Shown here: positions 1 through 8,345 of the stretch, one piece after another
Position numbering within the stretch: the stretch's first letter is position 1
How the letters are laid out: every line of letters starts with the position of its first letter
Assembly: GCA_963813315.1 (NCBI GenBank)
Contig: CAWEYO010000023.1
Span: 98,614 to 162,613 of the forward strand
Origin: CAWEYO01 sp963813315
GTDB taxonomy: Bacteria; Pseudomonadota; Alphaproteobacteria; Rhizobiales; Rhizobiaceae
Length of the DNA: 64,000 nucleotides
Reading direction: 5' to 3'
Notes under the pieces: generated by a model
What the model was told of the DNA's origin: nothing
The model's input: only the letters and a program-made list of their open reading frames with translations
Database searches by the model: none
Translations under genes and position numbers: made by a program

Positions 1-98
1 TCGACAGTTCGGAAGGCGCGGTCGCCGCCATCCTGGACGCATGGGCGGGCGCCCATCCTCCCTCCGCCGGAGACGCCGCTGTCATCGACAGGATGTAA
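1..98 (+). CDS. C-terminal end of an unidentified protein (partial)
   Basis: The window opens inside a reading frame that starts at base 3 and runs 31 codons to a TAA at 96-98. The peptide is alanine-rich (it contains EGAVAAILDAWAGAHPP) and reads like the acidic or alanine-rich tail of a larger protein. It is too short to assign a family. It points toward rarD on the other strand, and the palindromic repeat between the two genes would separate the converging transcripts. The frame is plausible but rests on composition only. Confidence 0.45.
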   Translation, partial: DSSEGAVAAILDAWAGAHPPSAGDAAVIDRM

Positions 99-145
99 TA
101 CTAGCCCTGCAACGTCTGCGATTGGCAGAGGCCGCCGCGCCGGCT

Positions 146-181
146 GATCTCCCCCCACAAGAGCCCTCAAGGGGGGAGATC
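146..181. repeat. Short palindromic repeat at the 3' end of rarD
   Basis: An inverted repeat with arms GATCTCCCCCC and GGGGGGAGATC encloses a short loop. It shares the core CTCCCCC...GGGGGAGAT with the larger inverted repeat at 5237-5434, and the neighbouring segment around 206-216 (CCTGCAACGTTGGC) matches 5354-5364 on the other strand. It belongs to a rhizobial intergenic palindrome family. It overlaps the rarD stop codon and could also act as a stem-loop at converging transcript ends, although no U-tract follows it. Confidence 0.7.
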
Positions 182-1163
182 AGGCGCGTCGTTGCGACGC
201 TTGTCCTGCAACGTTGGCGATCAGCGTGCCTCGAGCGTCCAAAAGACGCGGCGCTTTCAATTGTTCGGCTGAATTCTGCCCGCGCGACCAAAACAGTGAC
301 CACGAGTAGATAGCAAGCGCGGTCCAGATAAGGGCGAAGGCGACGGCGCGTTCGCTGTTGAACGGCTCGTGGAAAGCGAACACCGCGATGACGAAGATCA
401 TCGTTGGGGCAATGTATTGCATGATGCCGATCGTGGAGAGCTTGAGCAGCTTGGCGCCGTTCGCAAAAAGGATCAACGGCAGGGCCGTAACCACGCCGCA
501 ACCGAGCAGCAGCCACAGATCAGCTGCGCCCGTGCCCCCGAAATGCCCGGCGCCGTTGCTTTCCAGCCAGAAGATATAGCCGAGAGCGGGGACGCTCAGG
601 ATAAGCACTTCGAGGAAAAACCCTTGGGCAGGACCAATCGGAAGCGTCTTCTTGAAGAGCGCGTAGAGGCCCCAGGAAACAGCAAGCACGATCGACACCC
701 AGGGGAGGCCTCCGCTCTCCCAGGTGAGGATGCCGACGGCAAGCACCGCAAGGCCGATCGCTACGATCTGTGCGCGGGTCAGCCTTTCGCCGAGGATGGC
801 CGCGCCGAGGAAGACGCTGAGAAGCGGATTGATGTAGTAGCCGAGCGCCGTCTCGAGGGCGCGGCCCGCGCCGATTGCCCAGACATAGACGCCCCAGTTC
901 ACTGTGATGATCGTCGCCGTCAGCGCGCCCATTGCGAGCGTTCTCGGCGTGCGCAACGCTAGCCTGATGTCGGCGGTCCGCCCAAGCCAGATCAGCAGGG
1001 CGGCTGCTATCGGGACGGACCAGACGATGCGATGGGCGACCACTTCAATGGACGGAATATGGGCGACGGCTTTCATGTAGAAGGGAAGGAAGCCCCAAAG
1101 CAGATATGACGACAGTGCGAACAGGAATCCGCGCGTTGCCTGGTTGTCAGAGGATGATGCCAT
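180..1163 (-). CDS. rarD: RarD-type EamA/DMT family permease
   Basis: This is an inner-membrane protein of the drug/metabolite transporter superfamily, similar to RarD (annotated as chloramphenicol-sensitive protein; the substrate is not established). The N-terminal signature SSYLLWGFLPFYMKAV and the repeated EamA halves with about ten hydrophobic helices support this. I chose the ATG at 1163 (MASSSDNQ); in-frame starts exist at 1172 and 1214. The last 25-30 residues after SLFWSR do not look like family sequence and are encoded in the intergenic repeat, so the protein has probably gained a repeat-derived tail. It lies 48-100 bp downstream of cimA on the same strand. The exact start is uncertain. 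Confidence 0.88.
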   Translation of the reverse strand: MASSSDNQATRGFLFALSSYLLWGFLPFYMKAVAHIPSIEVVAHRIVWSVPIAAALLIWLGRTADIRLALRTPRTLAMGALTATIITVNWGVYVWAIGAGRALETALGYYINPLLSVFLGAAILGERLTRAQIVAIGLAVLAVGILTWESGGLPWVSIVLAVSWGLYALFKKTLPIGPAQGFFLEVLILSVPALGYIFWLESNGAGHFGGTGAADLWLLLGCGVVTALPLILFANGAKLLKLSTIGIMQYIAPTMIFVIAVFAFHEPFNSERAVAFALIWTALAIYSWSLFWSRGQNSAEQLKAPRLLDARGTLIANVAGQASQRRA

Positions 1164-1262
1164 GACCGTCATGGCCGCCCTTATGACCAGCACCGAGCGA
1201 AAGGACCACGCCAAACTTCTGATGGCACGATGGGATTCTTCCGGTGGATCAATCGCGCGAGG

Positions 1263-2879
1263 TTACTCCGCCGCCACCAGCCCGGCCATCTCGCGGTTCT
1301 TCATAAGCTTGTAGACGATCGAATCCATCAGGGCCTGGAATGACGCATCGATAATGTTGTCGGAGACGCCGACCGTCCACCAGCGGGCGCCGGTCGCGTC
1401 GTGCGATTCGATCAGCACCCGTGTGATAGCCTCCGTGCCCCCGTTCAGGATGCGTACCTTGTAATCCACCAGTTGAAGGTCGGCGATCTCGCCCTGGAAC
1501 TTGCCGAGGTCCTTGCGCAGCGCAATATCGAGCGCGTTGACCGGACCATGGCCTTCGGCGACCGACATCTTTTCCTCGCCATCGACCAGGACCTTCACAA
1601 TAGCTTCCGATACAGTCTTCAGATTGCCGATGGCGTCGAAGCGGCGCTCGATCATACAGCGGAAGCTGGTGACCCGGAAGAATTCCGGCACCGTGTGAAG
1701 CATCCTGCGCGCAAGCAGCTCGAAGCTCGCATCGGCGCCCTCATAAGCGTAGCCCTCGGCCTCGCGTTCCTTCACCGCCGAGATGAGCATGTCGAGGCGG
1801 TGATCGTCCTTAGGCACCTCGATGCCGCGACGCTTCAACTCGGCGAGGAAATTCGCCTTCCCTCCCTGGTCGGACACCATGACCTTGCGGCGGTTGCCAA
1901 CCGCTTCGGGCGGCACGTGTTCGTATGTCTTCGGATCCTTGGCGAGCGCCGAGGCATGGATGCCTGCCTTGGTGGCAAATGCGGACAGGCCGACATAGGG
2001 CGCCTGCGCCGCGGGCGCGCGGTTCAGAAGCTCGTCGAAATTGCGCGACAGGCGTGAGATGCCGGCCAGCGCTTCAGCCGCGATGCCGGTCTCGAAGCGC
2101 TCGGCGAATGCGGGCTTCAGCGCCAGCGTGGGGATGATCGAAACCAGGTTGGCATTGCCACAGCGCTCGCCGATGCCGTTCAGCGTGCCCTGGATCTGGC
2201 GCACGCCGGCCTCCACCGCGGCCAGTGAATTGGCGACCGCCTGGCCGGTATCGTCATGCGCGTGAATGCCGAGGCACGCGCCGGGGATCCTGGCCGAGAT
2301 AACCGCTCCGACGATCGCGTGCACCTCGGACGGCTGCGTCCCCCCGTTGGTATCACAAAGGACTACCCAGCGCGCTCCGGCGTCGTAGGCGCTGCTGGCG
2401 CAGCCGAGGGCATAGTCGGGATTGGCCTTGTAGCCGTCGAAGAAGTGTTCACAGTCGACGATGGCCTCCTTGCCTGCGGCGCGCACTGCTTCCACCGAAG
2501 CGCGGATCGCTTCGAGGTTCTCCTCGTTGGTCGATCCCAGCGCCACGCGCACATGGTAGTCCCAGCTTTTGGCGACAAGGCAGACCGCGTCCGACTTCGA
2601 CTGGACAAGCGCGGCGATGCCCGGATCGTTGGAGGCGGACACCCCTGCCCGCTTGGTCATGCCGAACGCCACGAAGCGCGATTGCTGCGTGCGCTTCTCG
2701 GAAAAGAATGCGGTATCGGTGGGGTTGGCGCCGGGATAGCCGCCTTCGACATAGTCGAGGCCGAAATCATCCAGCATCTTTGCGATCGCGATCTTGTCTT
2801 CGACGGAGAAGTCAATGCCGGGCGTCTGCTGCCCGTCGCGCAGTGTGGTGTCGAAAAGATAAATGCGTTCTCTAGGCAT
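1263..2879 (-). CDS. cimA: (R)-citramalate synthase
   Basis: The 538-residue protein belongs to the citramalate/2-isopropylmalate/homocitrate synthase family. It begins with the family signature FDTTLRDGQQ (residues 9-18, Asp and Arg of the active site) and has the metal-binding GIHAHDD motif near residue 210 and a C-terminal LeuA-like allosteric domain. The product is expected to condense pyruvate and acetyl-CoA to citramalate in the threonine-independent route to isoleucine. The N-terminal sequence EGGYPGANPTD is typical of CimA-type proteins and separates it from LeuA. A GTG at 2891 is also in frame; I prefer the ATG at 2879 because the purine-rich stretch sits about 12 bases before it. 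It follows pip on the same strand. Confidence 0.93.
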   Translation of the reverse strand: MPRERIYLFDTTLRDGQQTPGIDFSVEDKIAIAKMLDDFGLDYVEGGYPGANPTDTAFFSEKRTQQSRFVAFGMTKRAGVSASNDPGIAALVQSKSDAVCLVAKSWDYHVRVALGSTNEENLEAIRASVEAVRAAGKEAIVDCEHFFDGYKANPDYALGCASSAYDAGARWVVLCDTNGGTQPSEVHAIVGAVISARIPGACLGIHAHDDTGQAVANSLAAVEAGVRQIQGTLNGIGERCGNANLVSIIPTLALKPAFAERFETGIAAEALAGISRLSRNFDELLNRAPAAQAPYVGLSAFATKAGIHASALAKDPKTYEHVPPEAVGNRRKVMVSDQGGKANFLAELKRRGIEVPKDDHRLDMLISAVKEREAEGYAYEGADASFELLARRMLHTVPEFFRVTSFRCMIERRFDAIGNLKTVSEAIVKVLVDGEEKMSVAEGHGPVNALDIALRKDLGKFQGEIADLQLVDYKVRILNGGTEAITRVLIESHDATGARWWTVGVSDNIIDASFQALMDSIVYKLMKNREMAGLVAAE

Positions 2880-2915
2880 GGGCAAATGCACCCCCCTCTG
2901 GGGTAAATCGCGTTG

Positions 2916-3876
2916 TCATTGCTTCCCCGCGAACTTATCCGTCGCCTTGATGAGTCGATCGAGTATCCCAGGCTCGGAATAGGCATGGCCGGCGTTTTCG
3001 ACGAGATGGAATTCCGCTTCCGGCCAAGCCTTGTGCAGTTCCCATGCCGTGACCGCCGGACAAACGATGTCATAGCGGCCCTGCACGATGACGCCCGGAA
3101 TGCGGGCGAGCCTGCCCGCGTCGCGGATCAGTTGCCCTTCTTCGATCCAGCCGCCATGGACGAAGTAGTGGTTCTCTATACGCGCGAAGGCGAGTGCGAA
3201 GTCGTCCTCTCCAAACCGTTCGCTGGTCGTGGGGTCGGGAAGCAACGTGATCGTCTCGCCCTCCCAGACGCTCCACGCCCTCGCCGCCGCTAGGCGCACA
3301 TCGCGGTCACTGCTGGTGAGACGTCCGCGGTAGGCTTTCATGAGATCGCCGCGCTCGGCCTGCGGGATCTGTGCGATGAAGCGCTCCCATTTGTCTGGAT
3401 ACACTTCCGAGGCCCCACGCTGGTAGTACCATTCCAGCTCGGATCGGCGCAGCGTGAAAATCCCGCGAAGGACGAGTTCGCTCACCCTGCCGGGGTGAGT
3501 TTCGGCATAGGCCAGCGCCAATGTCGAACCCCAGGAGCCGCCGAACACCAGCCACTTGTCGAAGCCGGCCATTTCGCGAAGCCGCTCGATGTCGGCGACG
3601 AGATGCCAAGTCGTATTCGGCCTCCAGTTCCGCATGCGGAACAGAACCCCCGCAGCCGCGCTGGTCAAACAGAATGACGTCATAAAGGCCAGGGTCGAAC
3701 AGACGCCGGTGCTTCGGCGAAATGCCGCCGCCCGGCCCGCCATGCAAGAAAACCGCAGGCTTGGCGCCGCGCGTGCCGGACCGCTCCCAATAGATGCGGT
3801 GACCGTCGCCAACGTCCAGCATGCCGGTCTCGAAAGGCTCGATTTCCGGGTAAAGGGTGCGGGGTTCCGTTGTCAT
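2916..3876 (-). pseudogene. pip: Proline iminopeptidase, broken by a one-base frameshift
   Basis: Two overlapping frames together make one complete S33-family proline iminopeptidase. The upstream frame gives HGGPGGG, the oxyanion-hole motif, and FDQRGCGGSVPHAELEA. The downstream frame continues with NTTWHLVADIERLRE, the nucleophile motif GGSWGSTLALAYAE and the C-terminal Asp/His region (GRYDIVCP, GHAYSEP). Removing the single base C at about 3618 restores the uninterrupted family sequence. The enzyme would release N-terminal proline from peptides in the cytoplasm. Either the gene is recently inactivated or the base is a sequencing error; every catalytic motif is present, which favours error or very recent loss. 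Start at 3876 (MTTEPRT) has a GGAAGAGAG upstream. Confidence 0.85.
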
Positions 3877-3899
3877 TTGATGCTCTCTTCCCGCCGCGT

Positions 3900-4394
3900 T
3901 CACTTTCGCTCCTCCGGCGGCCAGGTGTCAGTATCGTAATCGGGATGCTGGTACGAGACGAGCGTGGCGAGGAAGGAAGCCGCGTCCTGATCGCCCATCG
4001 TCTCTTCGCCAGGCAAGCCGGCTATCGCATCGACGTAGGGCAGCTTCGCTTCGATTCCCCACTGGATCGCGGGCGCAATACCCGCCGGGTCGTCGAAAGC
4101 CGCGATCGCGAGTGCCACGCCGTCCGGCGCTTCGAAAGTAAGCGGCGTGCCGCAACTGTCGCAGAAGCCACGCCGGACATGGTTCGACGACTGGAACCGC
4201 TTCGGCTCGCCGCGCGTCCAGGTCAGCCTTGCGTTACGAACGGATACCAGGGGCAGGTAGAAATTGCCGCTTGCCTTCTGGCACATGCGGCAGTGGCAGA
4301 CCGAAGCATCGCCCAAAGCTCCTTCCACGCGAAAGCGTACCGCACCGCACTGGCAACCGCCGGCATAAAAAGGTTTGTTGTCGAGGCTCATCAT
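3900..4394 (-). CDS. GFA family zinc protein (DUF636-like)
   Basis: A 164-residue protein of the GFA (glutathione-dependent formaldehyde-activating enzyme-like) family. The zinc-binding cysteines are visible: C14 and C16 (GGCQCGAVRF), C33, C35 and C38 (CHCRMCQKASG), and C78 and C81 (FCDSCGTPL). Family members are mostly uncharacterised and a role in formaldehyde chemistry is not implied by membership alone. The start follows the stop of the VOC gene by three bases, so the two are probably translated from one message. Confidence 0.9.
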   Translation of the reverse strand: MMSLDNKPFYAGGCQCGAVRFRVEGALGDASVCHCRMCQKASGNFYLPLVSVRNARLTWTRGEPKRFQSSNHVRRGFCDSCGTPLTFEAPDGVALAIAAFDDPAGIAPAIQWGIEAKLPYVDAIAGLPGEETMGDQDAASFLATLVSYQHPDYDTDTWPPEERK

Positions 4395-4397
4395 ATC

Positions 4398-4781
4398 TCA
4401 CTCGCGCGCGTGGCAGACGGCTTCGATATTGTTGCCGTCGGGATCGAAGACGAAGGCGCCGTAGTAGTCCTGATGGTAATGCGGCCGCAGCCCCGGCCCG
4501 CCATTGTCGCGGCCGCCGGCGGCAAGCGCTGCGTTGTAGAAGGCGTCCACTTCCACGCGCGAGCGCGCGGTGAAGGCGACGTGCCTTCCCGGTCCCGGCT
4601 CGTCGCCCTCGCGCAGCCAGTAAACCGGCCGATCGCGGCCGTAGCCGACGACATTGACGCCGCCAGTATACTCCTTGGGAACGGTCAGGAGCACGCTCGC
4701 GCCAAGCGGCGCCAACGCGGCGTCGTAGAAGGTCTTTGACTTGTCGAAATCGGAAACGGCAATGCCGGTGTGGTCGATCAT
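4398..4781 (-). CDS. VOC family (glyoxalase/dioxygenase fold) protein
   Basis: The 127-residue protein begins MIDHTGIAVSDFDKSKTFYDAAL, a typical first VOC beta-alpha unit. Candidate metal ligands are H4, H67 (GRHVAF) and E120 (DPDGNNIEAV). The substrate cannot be predicted; the length suits the small single-domain lyase/isomerase-like members. I chose the ATG at 4781 over an upstream start at 4865 because the family sequence begins there and a GGGAGG lies just before it. Its ATG overlaps the stop of the DUF559 gene. Confidence 0.88.
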   Translation of the reverse strand: MIDHTGIAVSDFDKSKTFYDAALAPLGASVLLTVPKEYTGGVNVVGYGRDRPVYWLREGDEPGPGRHVAFTARSRVEVDAFYNAALAAGGRDNGGPGLRPHYHQDYYGAFVFDPDGNNIEAVCHARE

Positions 4782-5191
4782 AGGTGTGCCTCCCTTGGCT
4801 GAGCAACGGTCGTTGCCGGGATGTCGGGGTTGTCCATTCCAGAAACAATAACAATATGTTGGCACACATTGTCGATATCGTGCATGACATCATCGTTCCA
4901 GAAACGCAGGACGATCCAGCCGCAACGAGCGAGATAGGACGTCCTGGTCTGGTCGTAAGCTGCGCCTTCAGCGGCACCATGTTGGCTTCCATCAACCTCG
5001 ACAATCAGACTGTAACTGGAGCAGACGAAATCTGCGATGTATGGGCCGATTGGCACTTGCCGGCGAAAGCCCATGCCCATGAGACGGTTGGCACGAAGCG
5101 CATTCCACAGCTTCAGTTCGGCCTCTGTCATCGCACGGCGCATGGATTTTGCATTCCTGCGCTGGCGTTCAGGAACGACATCATGCGGCAC
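4778..5191 (-). CDS. DUF559 endonuclease-fold protein
   Basis: The 137-residue protein matches the DUF559 family (restriction-endonuclease-like fold, related to very-short-patch repair nucleases): MTEAELKLWNALRANRLMGMGFRRQVPIGPYIADFVC, then IVEVDGSQH, where E and D of the EVDG motif are expected catalytic residues, and a C-terminal GWIVLRFWNDDV. Such proteins are common as solo genes in rhizobia; their role is not known. It heads the minus-strand run to VOC, GFA and pip, with a 4-base overlap with VOC. Confidence 0.88.
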   Translation of the reverse strand: MPHDVVPERQRRNAKSMRRAMTEAELKLWNALRANRLMGMGFRRQVPIGPYIADFVCSSYSLIVEVDGSQHGAAEGAAYDQTRTSYLARCGWIVLRFWNDDVMHDIDNVCQHIVIVSGMDNPDIPATTVAQPREAHL

Positions 5192-5236
5192 GGCGCACCT
5201 CGGTGCGGCGCTTCGTCAAAGAATGCGCCCTACGTT

Positions 5237-5434
5237 GCCCCCCTCTGTCCTGCCGGACATCTCCCCCGCAAGGGGGGAGATCAGACGGCCGCACCGACTT
5301 CGCCAACCGTCTGCCGTTGAGGTCAGACGGCCGCTGGGGTTTTGCCGGTTGCCAACGTTGCAGGACTAGCGAGGCATAGCTGACAGCCAATCTCCCCCCT
5401 TGCGGGGGAGATGTCCGGCAGGACAGAGGGGGGC
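5237..5434. repeat. Large inverted repeat with 45-bp arms
   Basis: The left arm (about 5237-5281) and right arm (about 5390-5434) are near-perfect reverse complements: the left contains CTGTCCTGCCGGACATCTCC and the right its complement. Each arm itself holds a small palindrome of the CTCCCCC...GGGGGAG type. The 108-bp spacer carries two further complementary segments (CAGACGGCCGC). It lies between cysS and the DUF559 gene. The core recurs at 146-181. This is an intergenic mosaic-type repeat, not a transposon with an open reading frame. Confidence 0.85.
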
Positions 5435-5518
5435 GCTGTCCCGCCAACATTTCCGCCAGAGATCCCAACACCGGAGCGGCGGACGTCGCCAGAATGCTTA
5501 TCGCGTTTCGTCCAGGTT

Positions 5519-7045
5519 TCATCGCTTCAGCTCCCATGTCGTCATCCGTCTGCCGGTAGCCGGGTCCTTGCCGTCTTTCAATTGTATGCCGTGCGCAAGC
5601 AATTCCTCGCGGATGCGGTCCGCCTCGGTCCAATTCTTCTCGAGGATGAAGGCGAGGCGTTTTTCGATCGTCCTTTCGATTGCCTCCGCCGAGGCGCCGT
5701 CAACCATAACCGCCGAGGCCAGCGCCGCACTGGAAAAGGCGTCAATTGCTTCAAATCCCAGCAATGCGAGACCCAGCCGCAATTCCTGCTTCGCGGGCCG
5801 CTCACCTTCCGCCGCCTGTTTTGCCAGCCGGTGAAGTTCCTGAATCAGCGCGGGGGTGTTGAGGTCGTCGAGCAACGGATTGCGCTCGCTCAGCCCCACT
5901 TCGAACGCTGCCGCCGGAACGCCGTCGATTGCCGGGTCGCGATCTTGGACTGCATCGGCCCAGCGCCCGAGAATTGTATTCGCTTCTTCAAGCTTCCTGA
6001 CGCTGAAGTCGATCGGCTCTTTGTAGTTCGTCATCAGCATGGCGAGCCTCAGTACTTCGCCCGGCCATTTCCGGCCGCCGAACTTGTCCGTATTCAGCAG
6101 CTCATTGATCGTGACGAAGTTTCCCTCGCTCTTGGCCATTTTCTTGCCTTCGACTTGCAGAAAGCCGTTGTGCATCCAGATATTGGCCATGCGTTCGGTG
6201 CCGAAGGCACAGCAGGACTGCGCGATCTCGTTCTCGTGATGCGGGAAGACAAGGTCGATGCCGCCGGCGTGGATGTCGAAGACGTTCTTCTCCGGATCGT
6301 CGCATGTGAGCCCGCCACCAAACGGCTCCAGCAGCTTCGCCATCGACATTGCCGAGCATTCGATGTGCCAGCCGGGCCGGCCGAGCACAGCAATGCCGGC
6401 GGGCGAAGGCCAGCCGGGCTCGCCCAGCTTTGAAGGCTTCCACAGGACAAAATCCATCTCGTCGCGCTTGTAGGAGGCAACGTCGACGCGCGCGCCGGCA
6501 AGCATCTCGTCAAGCGACCTGCGTGCGAGCGCGCCGTAGCGCGGTCCCTTTAGCTTGTTCATCTCAACAGGCGAGAACAGCACATGGTCTTCGGCCACAT
6601 AGGCAACGCCGCGATCGACGAGCCGCTCGATCATCGTGCGCATCTCGTCGATGTGTTCGGTCGCGCGGGGCTGGCTGGTCGGCTCAAGGCAGCCGAGCGC
6701 CTTCACATCCGCCTGAAACTGAGTGTTCGTCGCCTCGGTGACGCGCCGGATCGCTTCGTTCAACGGCAGGTCGGGATAGTCCCTGGCTGCGCGCGCATTG
6801 ATCTTGTCATCCACGTCGGTAATGTTGCGGACGTAGTTGACGTGCTCAGGCCCATAGAGATGGCGCAACAGACGGTAGAGCACATCGAAGACAATGACCG
6901 GTCGTGCATTGCCGATATGAGCGTGGTCGTAGACCGTCGGGCCGCACGCATACATGCGCACATGATCCGGATCGATCGGGACGAAGTTCTCCTTCGTGCG
7001 CGTCAGCGTGTTGTAGAGCTGTAAATTCTTGAACCCTTCAGACAT
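5519..7045 (-). CDS. cysS: Cysteinyl-tRNA synthetase
   Basis: A 508-residue class I aminoacyl-tRNA synthetase charging tRNA-Cys. The HIGH-type motif is HIGN (AHIGNARPVIVFDVLYRLL, residues 41-44), the signature YACGPTVYD precedes it, and the KMSKS-type loop reads KKMAKSEGNF. The zinc-binding region WHIECSAM is present. The Met-Ala in place of Met-Ser in KMSKS is a common natural variant. The start at 7045 has AGAGG seven bases upstream. It is separated from its neighbours by repeats and a roughly 400-bp intergenic stretch. Confidence 0.97.
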   Translation of the reverse strand: MSEGFKNLQLYNTLTRTKENFVPIDPDHVRMYACGPTVYDHAHIGNARPVIVFDVLYRLLRHLYGPEHVNYVRNITDVDDKINARAARDYPDLPLNEAIRRVTEATNTQFQADVKALGCLEPTSQPRATEHIDEMRTMIERLVDRGVAYVAEDHVLFSPVEMNKLKGPRYGALARRSLDEMLAGARVDVASYKRDEMDFVLWKPSKLGEPGWPSPAGIAVLGRPGWHIECSAMSMAKLLEPFGGGLTCDDPEKNVFDIHAGGIDLVFPHHENEIAQSCCAFGTERMANIWMHNGFLQVEGKKMAKSEGNFVTINELLNTDKFGGRKWPGEVLRLAMLMTNYKEPIDFSVRKLEEANTILGRWADAVQDRDPAIDGVPAAAFEVGLSERNPLLDDLNTPALIQELHRLAKQAAEGERPAKQELRLGLALLGFEAIDAFSSAALASAVMVDGASAEAIERTIEKRLAFILEKNWTEADRIREELLAHGIQLKDGKDPATGRRMTTWELKR

Positions 7046-7451
7046 ACATAAACCTCTGGCCTGCTGGCCGGTGCGTTTGCTTGTCTGACAAGAGAAAAGG
7101 CGAAAACGTCCGGACCAGCGCGTGCGCTAGCCAATAATGCAAATGCCGCAGATGGCGGAAGACGTTTTCATCAAAGGCCTTATCGCCCCTGCCGCCTGCT
7201 GCCGTCAAGCCGCAATTCAATGGACCGCAGCGATTCGGATCTGCGATCGCCGTGTCGTGCGGCATGATTTGCTGGGTCGATGCGTCAAAATGTTTCACGC
7301 GAATTTCTGCGCGGTTTAACCCATTGAAAAATGGGTACTTTAGACGAATATATCTATACATTAATGAAAGTTTTACGGTTCCATGTCACGATTTGGACCT
7401 ATTCAATCCCCATGTGCAGACCCACTGAAACCTGACGCTAGGGAAGAGACC
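7046..7451. other. Intergenic region between cysS and a small ORF
   Basis: About 400 bases with no convincing gene. The left part should contain the cysS promoter, reading left. The right part (about 7305-7380) is markedly AT-rich for this genome and could hold the promoter of the small plus-strand gene at 7452. No clear palindromic operator was found. Confidence 0.5.
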
Positions 7452-7607
7452 ATGCAACGAACCAAGACCGAAACCGAACGCGCCCGATCCCAAAATGCGG
7501 AATTGGCGAACTACTATCGCGCCATCGGCCCCGCTGACCTGCAGGCAGCACTTATCTGCGCATCCAAAAAGACGCTCACCGTCGCTACGCCGGCCAAGGC
7601 CGCCTGA
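7452..7607 (+). CDS. Small hypothetical protein (51 aa)
   Basis: The ATG at 7452 follows GGGAAGAG by five bases, a reasonable ribosome binding site. The peptide (starting MQRTKTETERARSQNAELANY) has a charged N-terminal half and an alanine/lysine-rich end, with no signal peptide or membrane segment. I do not recognise a family. An AT-rich, promoter-like stretch precedes it. Its 3' end lies 16 bases from a decayed exporter remnant on the other strand. Confidence 0.45.
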   Translation: MQRTKTETERARSQNAELANYYRAIGPADLQAALICASKKTLTVATPAKAA

Positions 7608-7622
7608 ACAGTCACGCGAGGC

Positions 7623-7754
7623 GGGCAACAGGCCAAGGCCGATCACGGCTATGACGACACCGATGAGGATGTCGAGCAGGCGCCAAGCCGCCGGTCTGGC
7701 AAAGACCGGCTGAAGCAGCCGAGCGCTATACCCCAACCCGAAAAACCAAACGAC
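7623..7754 (-). pseudogene. C-terminal remnant of a LysE/RhtB-type amino acid exporter
   Basis: The minus strand encodes VVWFFGLGYSARLLQPVFAR followed by a hydrophobic helix around LLDILIGVVIAVIGLGLL, which matches the last about 45 residues of LysE-family exporters. A TAA codon lies immediately upstream in the same frame (about 7755-7757), no start codon of the normal protein is present, and the frame runs on past the usual C-terminus. The rest of the gene is missing. This is recognition by eye from family features. Confidence 0.55.
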
Positions 7755-7863
7755 TTACGCCAGCTTTCGCGCGTGTGATTGCCAGCGTCCGTCCGCGCGT
7801 TGCATTATGGCTGTGCGATGAAAACGCGGGTGGAGGGTTCTTCCACGGGCAACGAGCGCAGGC

Positions 7864-8280
7864 ATGGACAGGCAGGAGATACCCGCCGTTTCGGTGGCGC
7901 TGGTGAACGGAGACCGTGTTCTGCTGGTTCGGCGCGGGCGCCCGCCCTCGCTGAGGCTCTATGCCTTTCCGGGAGGGCGGATGGAGGCGGGCGAATCGGC
8001 GGAACAAGCGGCGCGGCGCGAGCTCTTTGAAGAAACGGGCCTCGTCGCCGGAAAACTGGCGCTTTATCGCGAATTGCTGATCGGGCGGGAGCCGCATACC
8101 AATCCAAGCGTGTTCCGTTTGCAGGTTTTCACGGGCGAGCATGAGGGAGGCGAACCGCGGGCCGGCGACGACGCGGACGAAGCAGGCTGGTACACACTCG
8201 CCGACATGGAAAACCTGCCGGTAATCCAGTCGGTGCGGGATGTGGCGCAGGAGTTGCTCTGTTCGGGAAAATGGAAATGA
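7864..8280 (+). CDS. Nudix hydrolase
   Basis: The 138-residue protein has a complete Nudix box (G38-X5-E44-X7-R52-E53-X2-E56-E57-X-G59, in GGRMEAGESAEQAARRELFE). It should hydrolyse a nucleoside diphosphate linked to another moiety; the substrate cannot be told. The length is that of minimal MutT-like or ADP-ribose-pyrophosphatase-like members. It stands alone, followed 65 bases later by the TIGR02301-type gene. Confidence 0.93.
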   Translation: MDRQEIPAVSVALVNGDRVLLVRRGRPPSLRLYAFPGGRMEAGESAEQAARRELFEETGLVAGKLALYRELLIGREPHTNPSVFRLQVFTGEHEGGEPRAGDDADEAGWYTLADMENLPVIQSVRDVAQELLCSGKWK

Positions 8281-8345
8281 TCGGCATCTGAGCAGAAGAC
8301 TGACTGCGCCTTGCGGTTGACAAAATCGTTATCCACCACTGGCCT

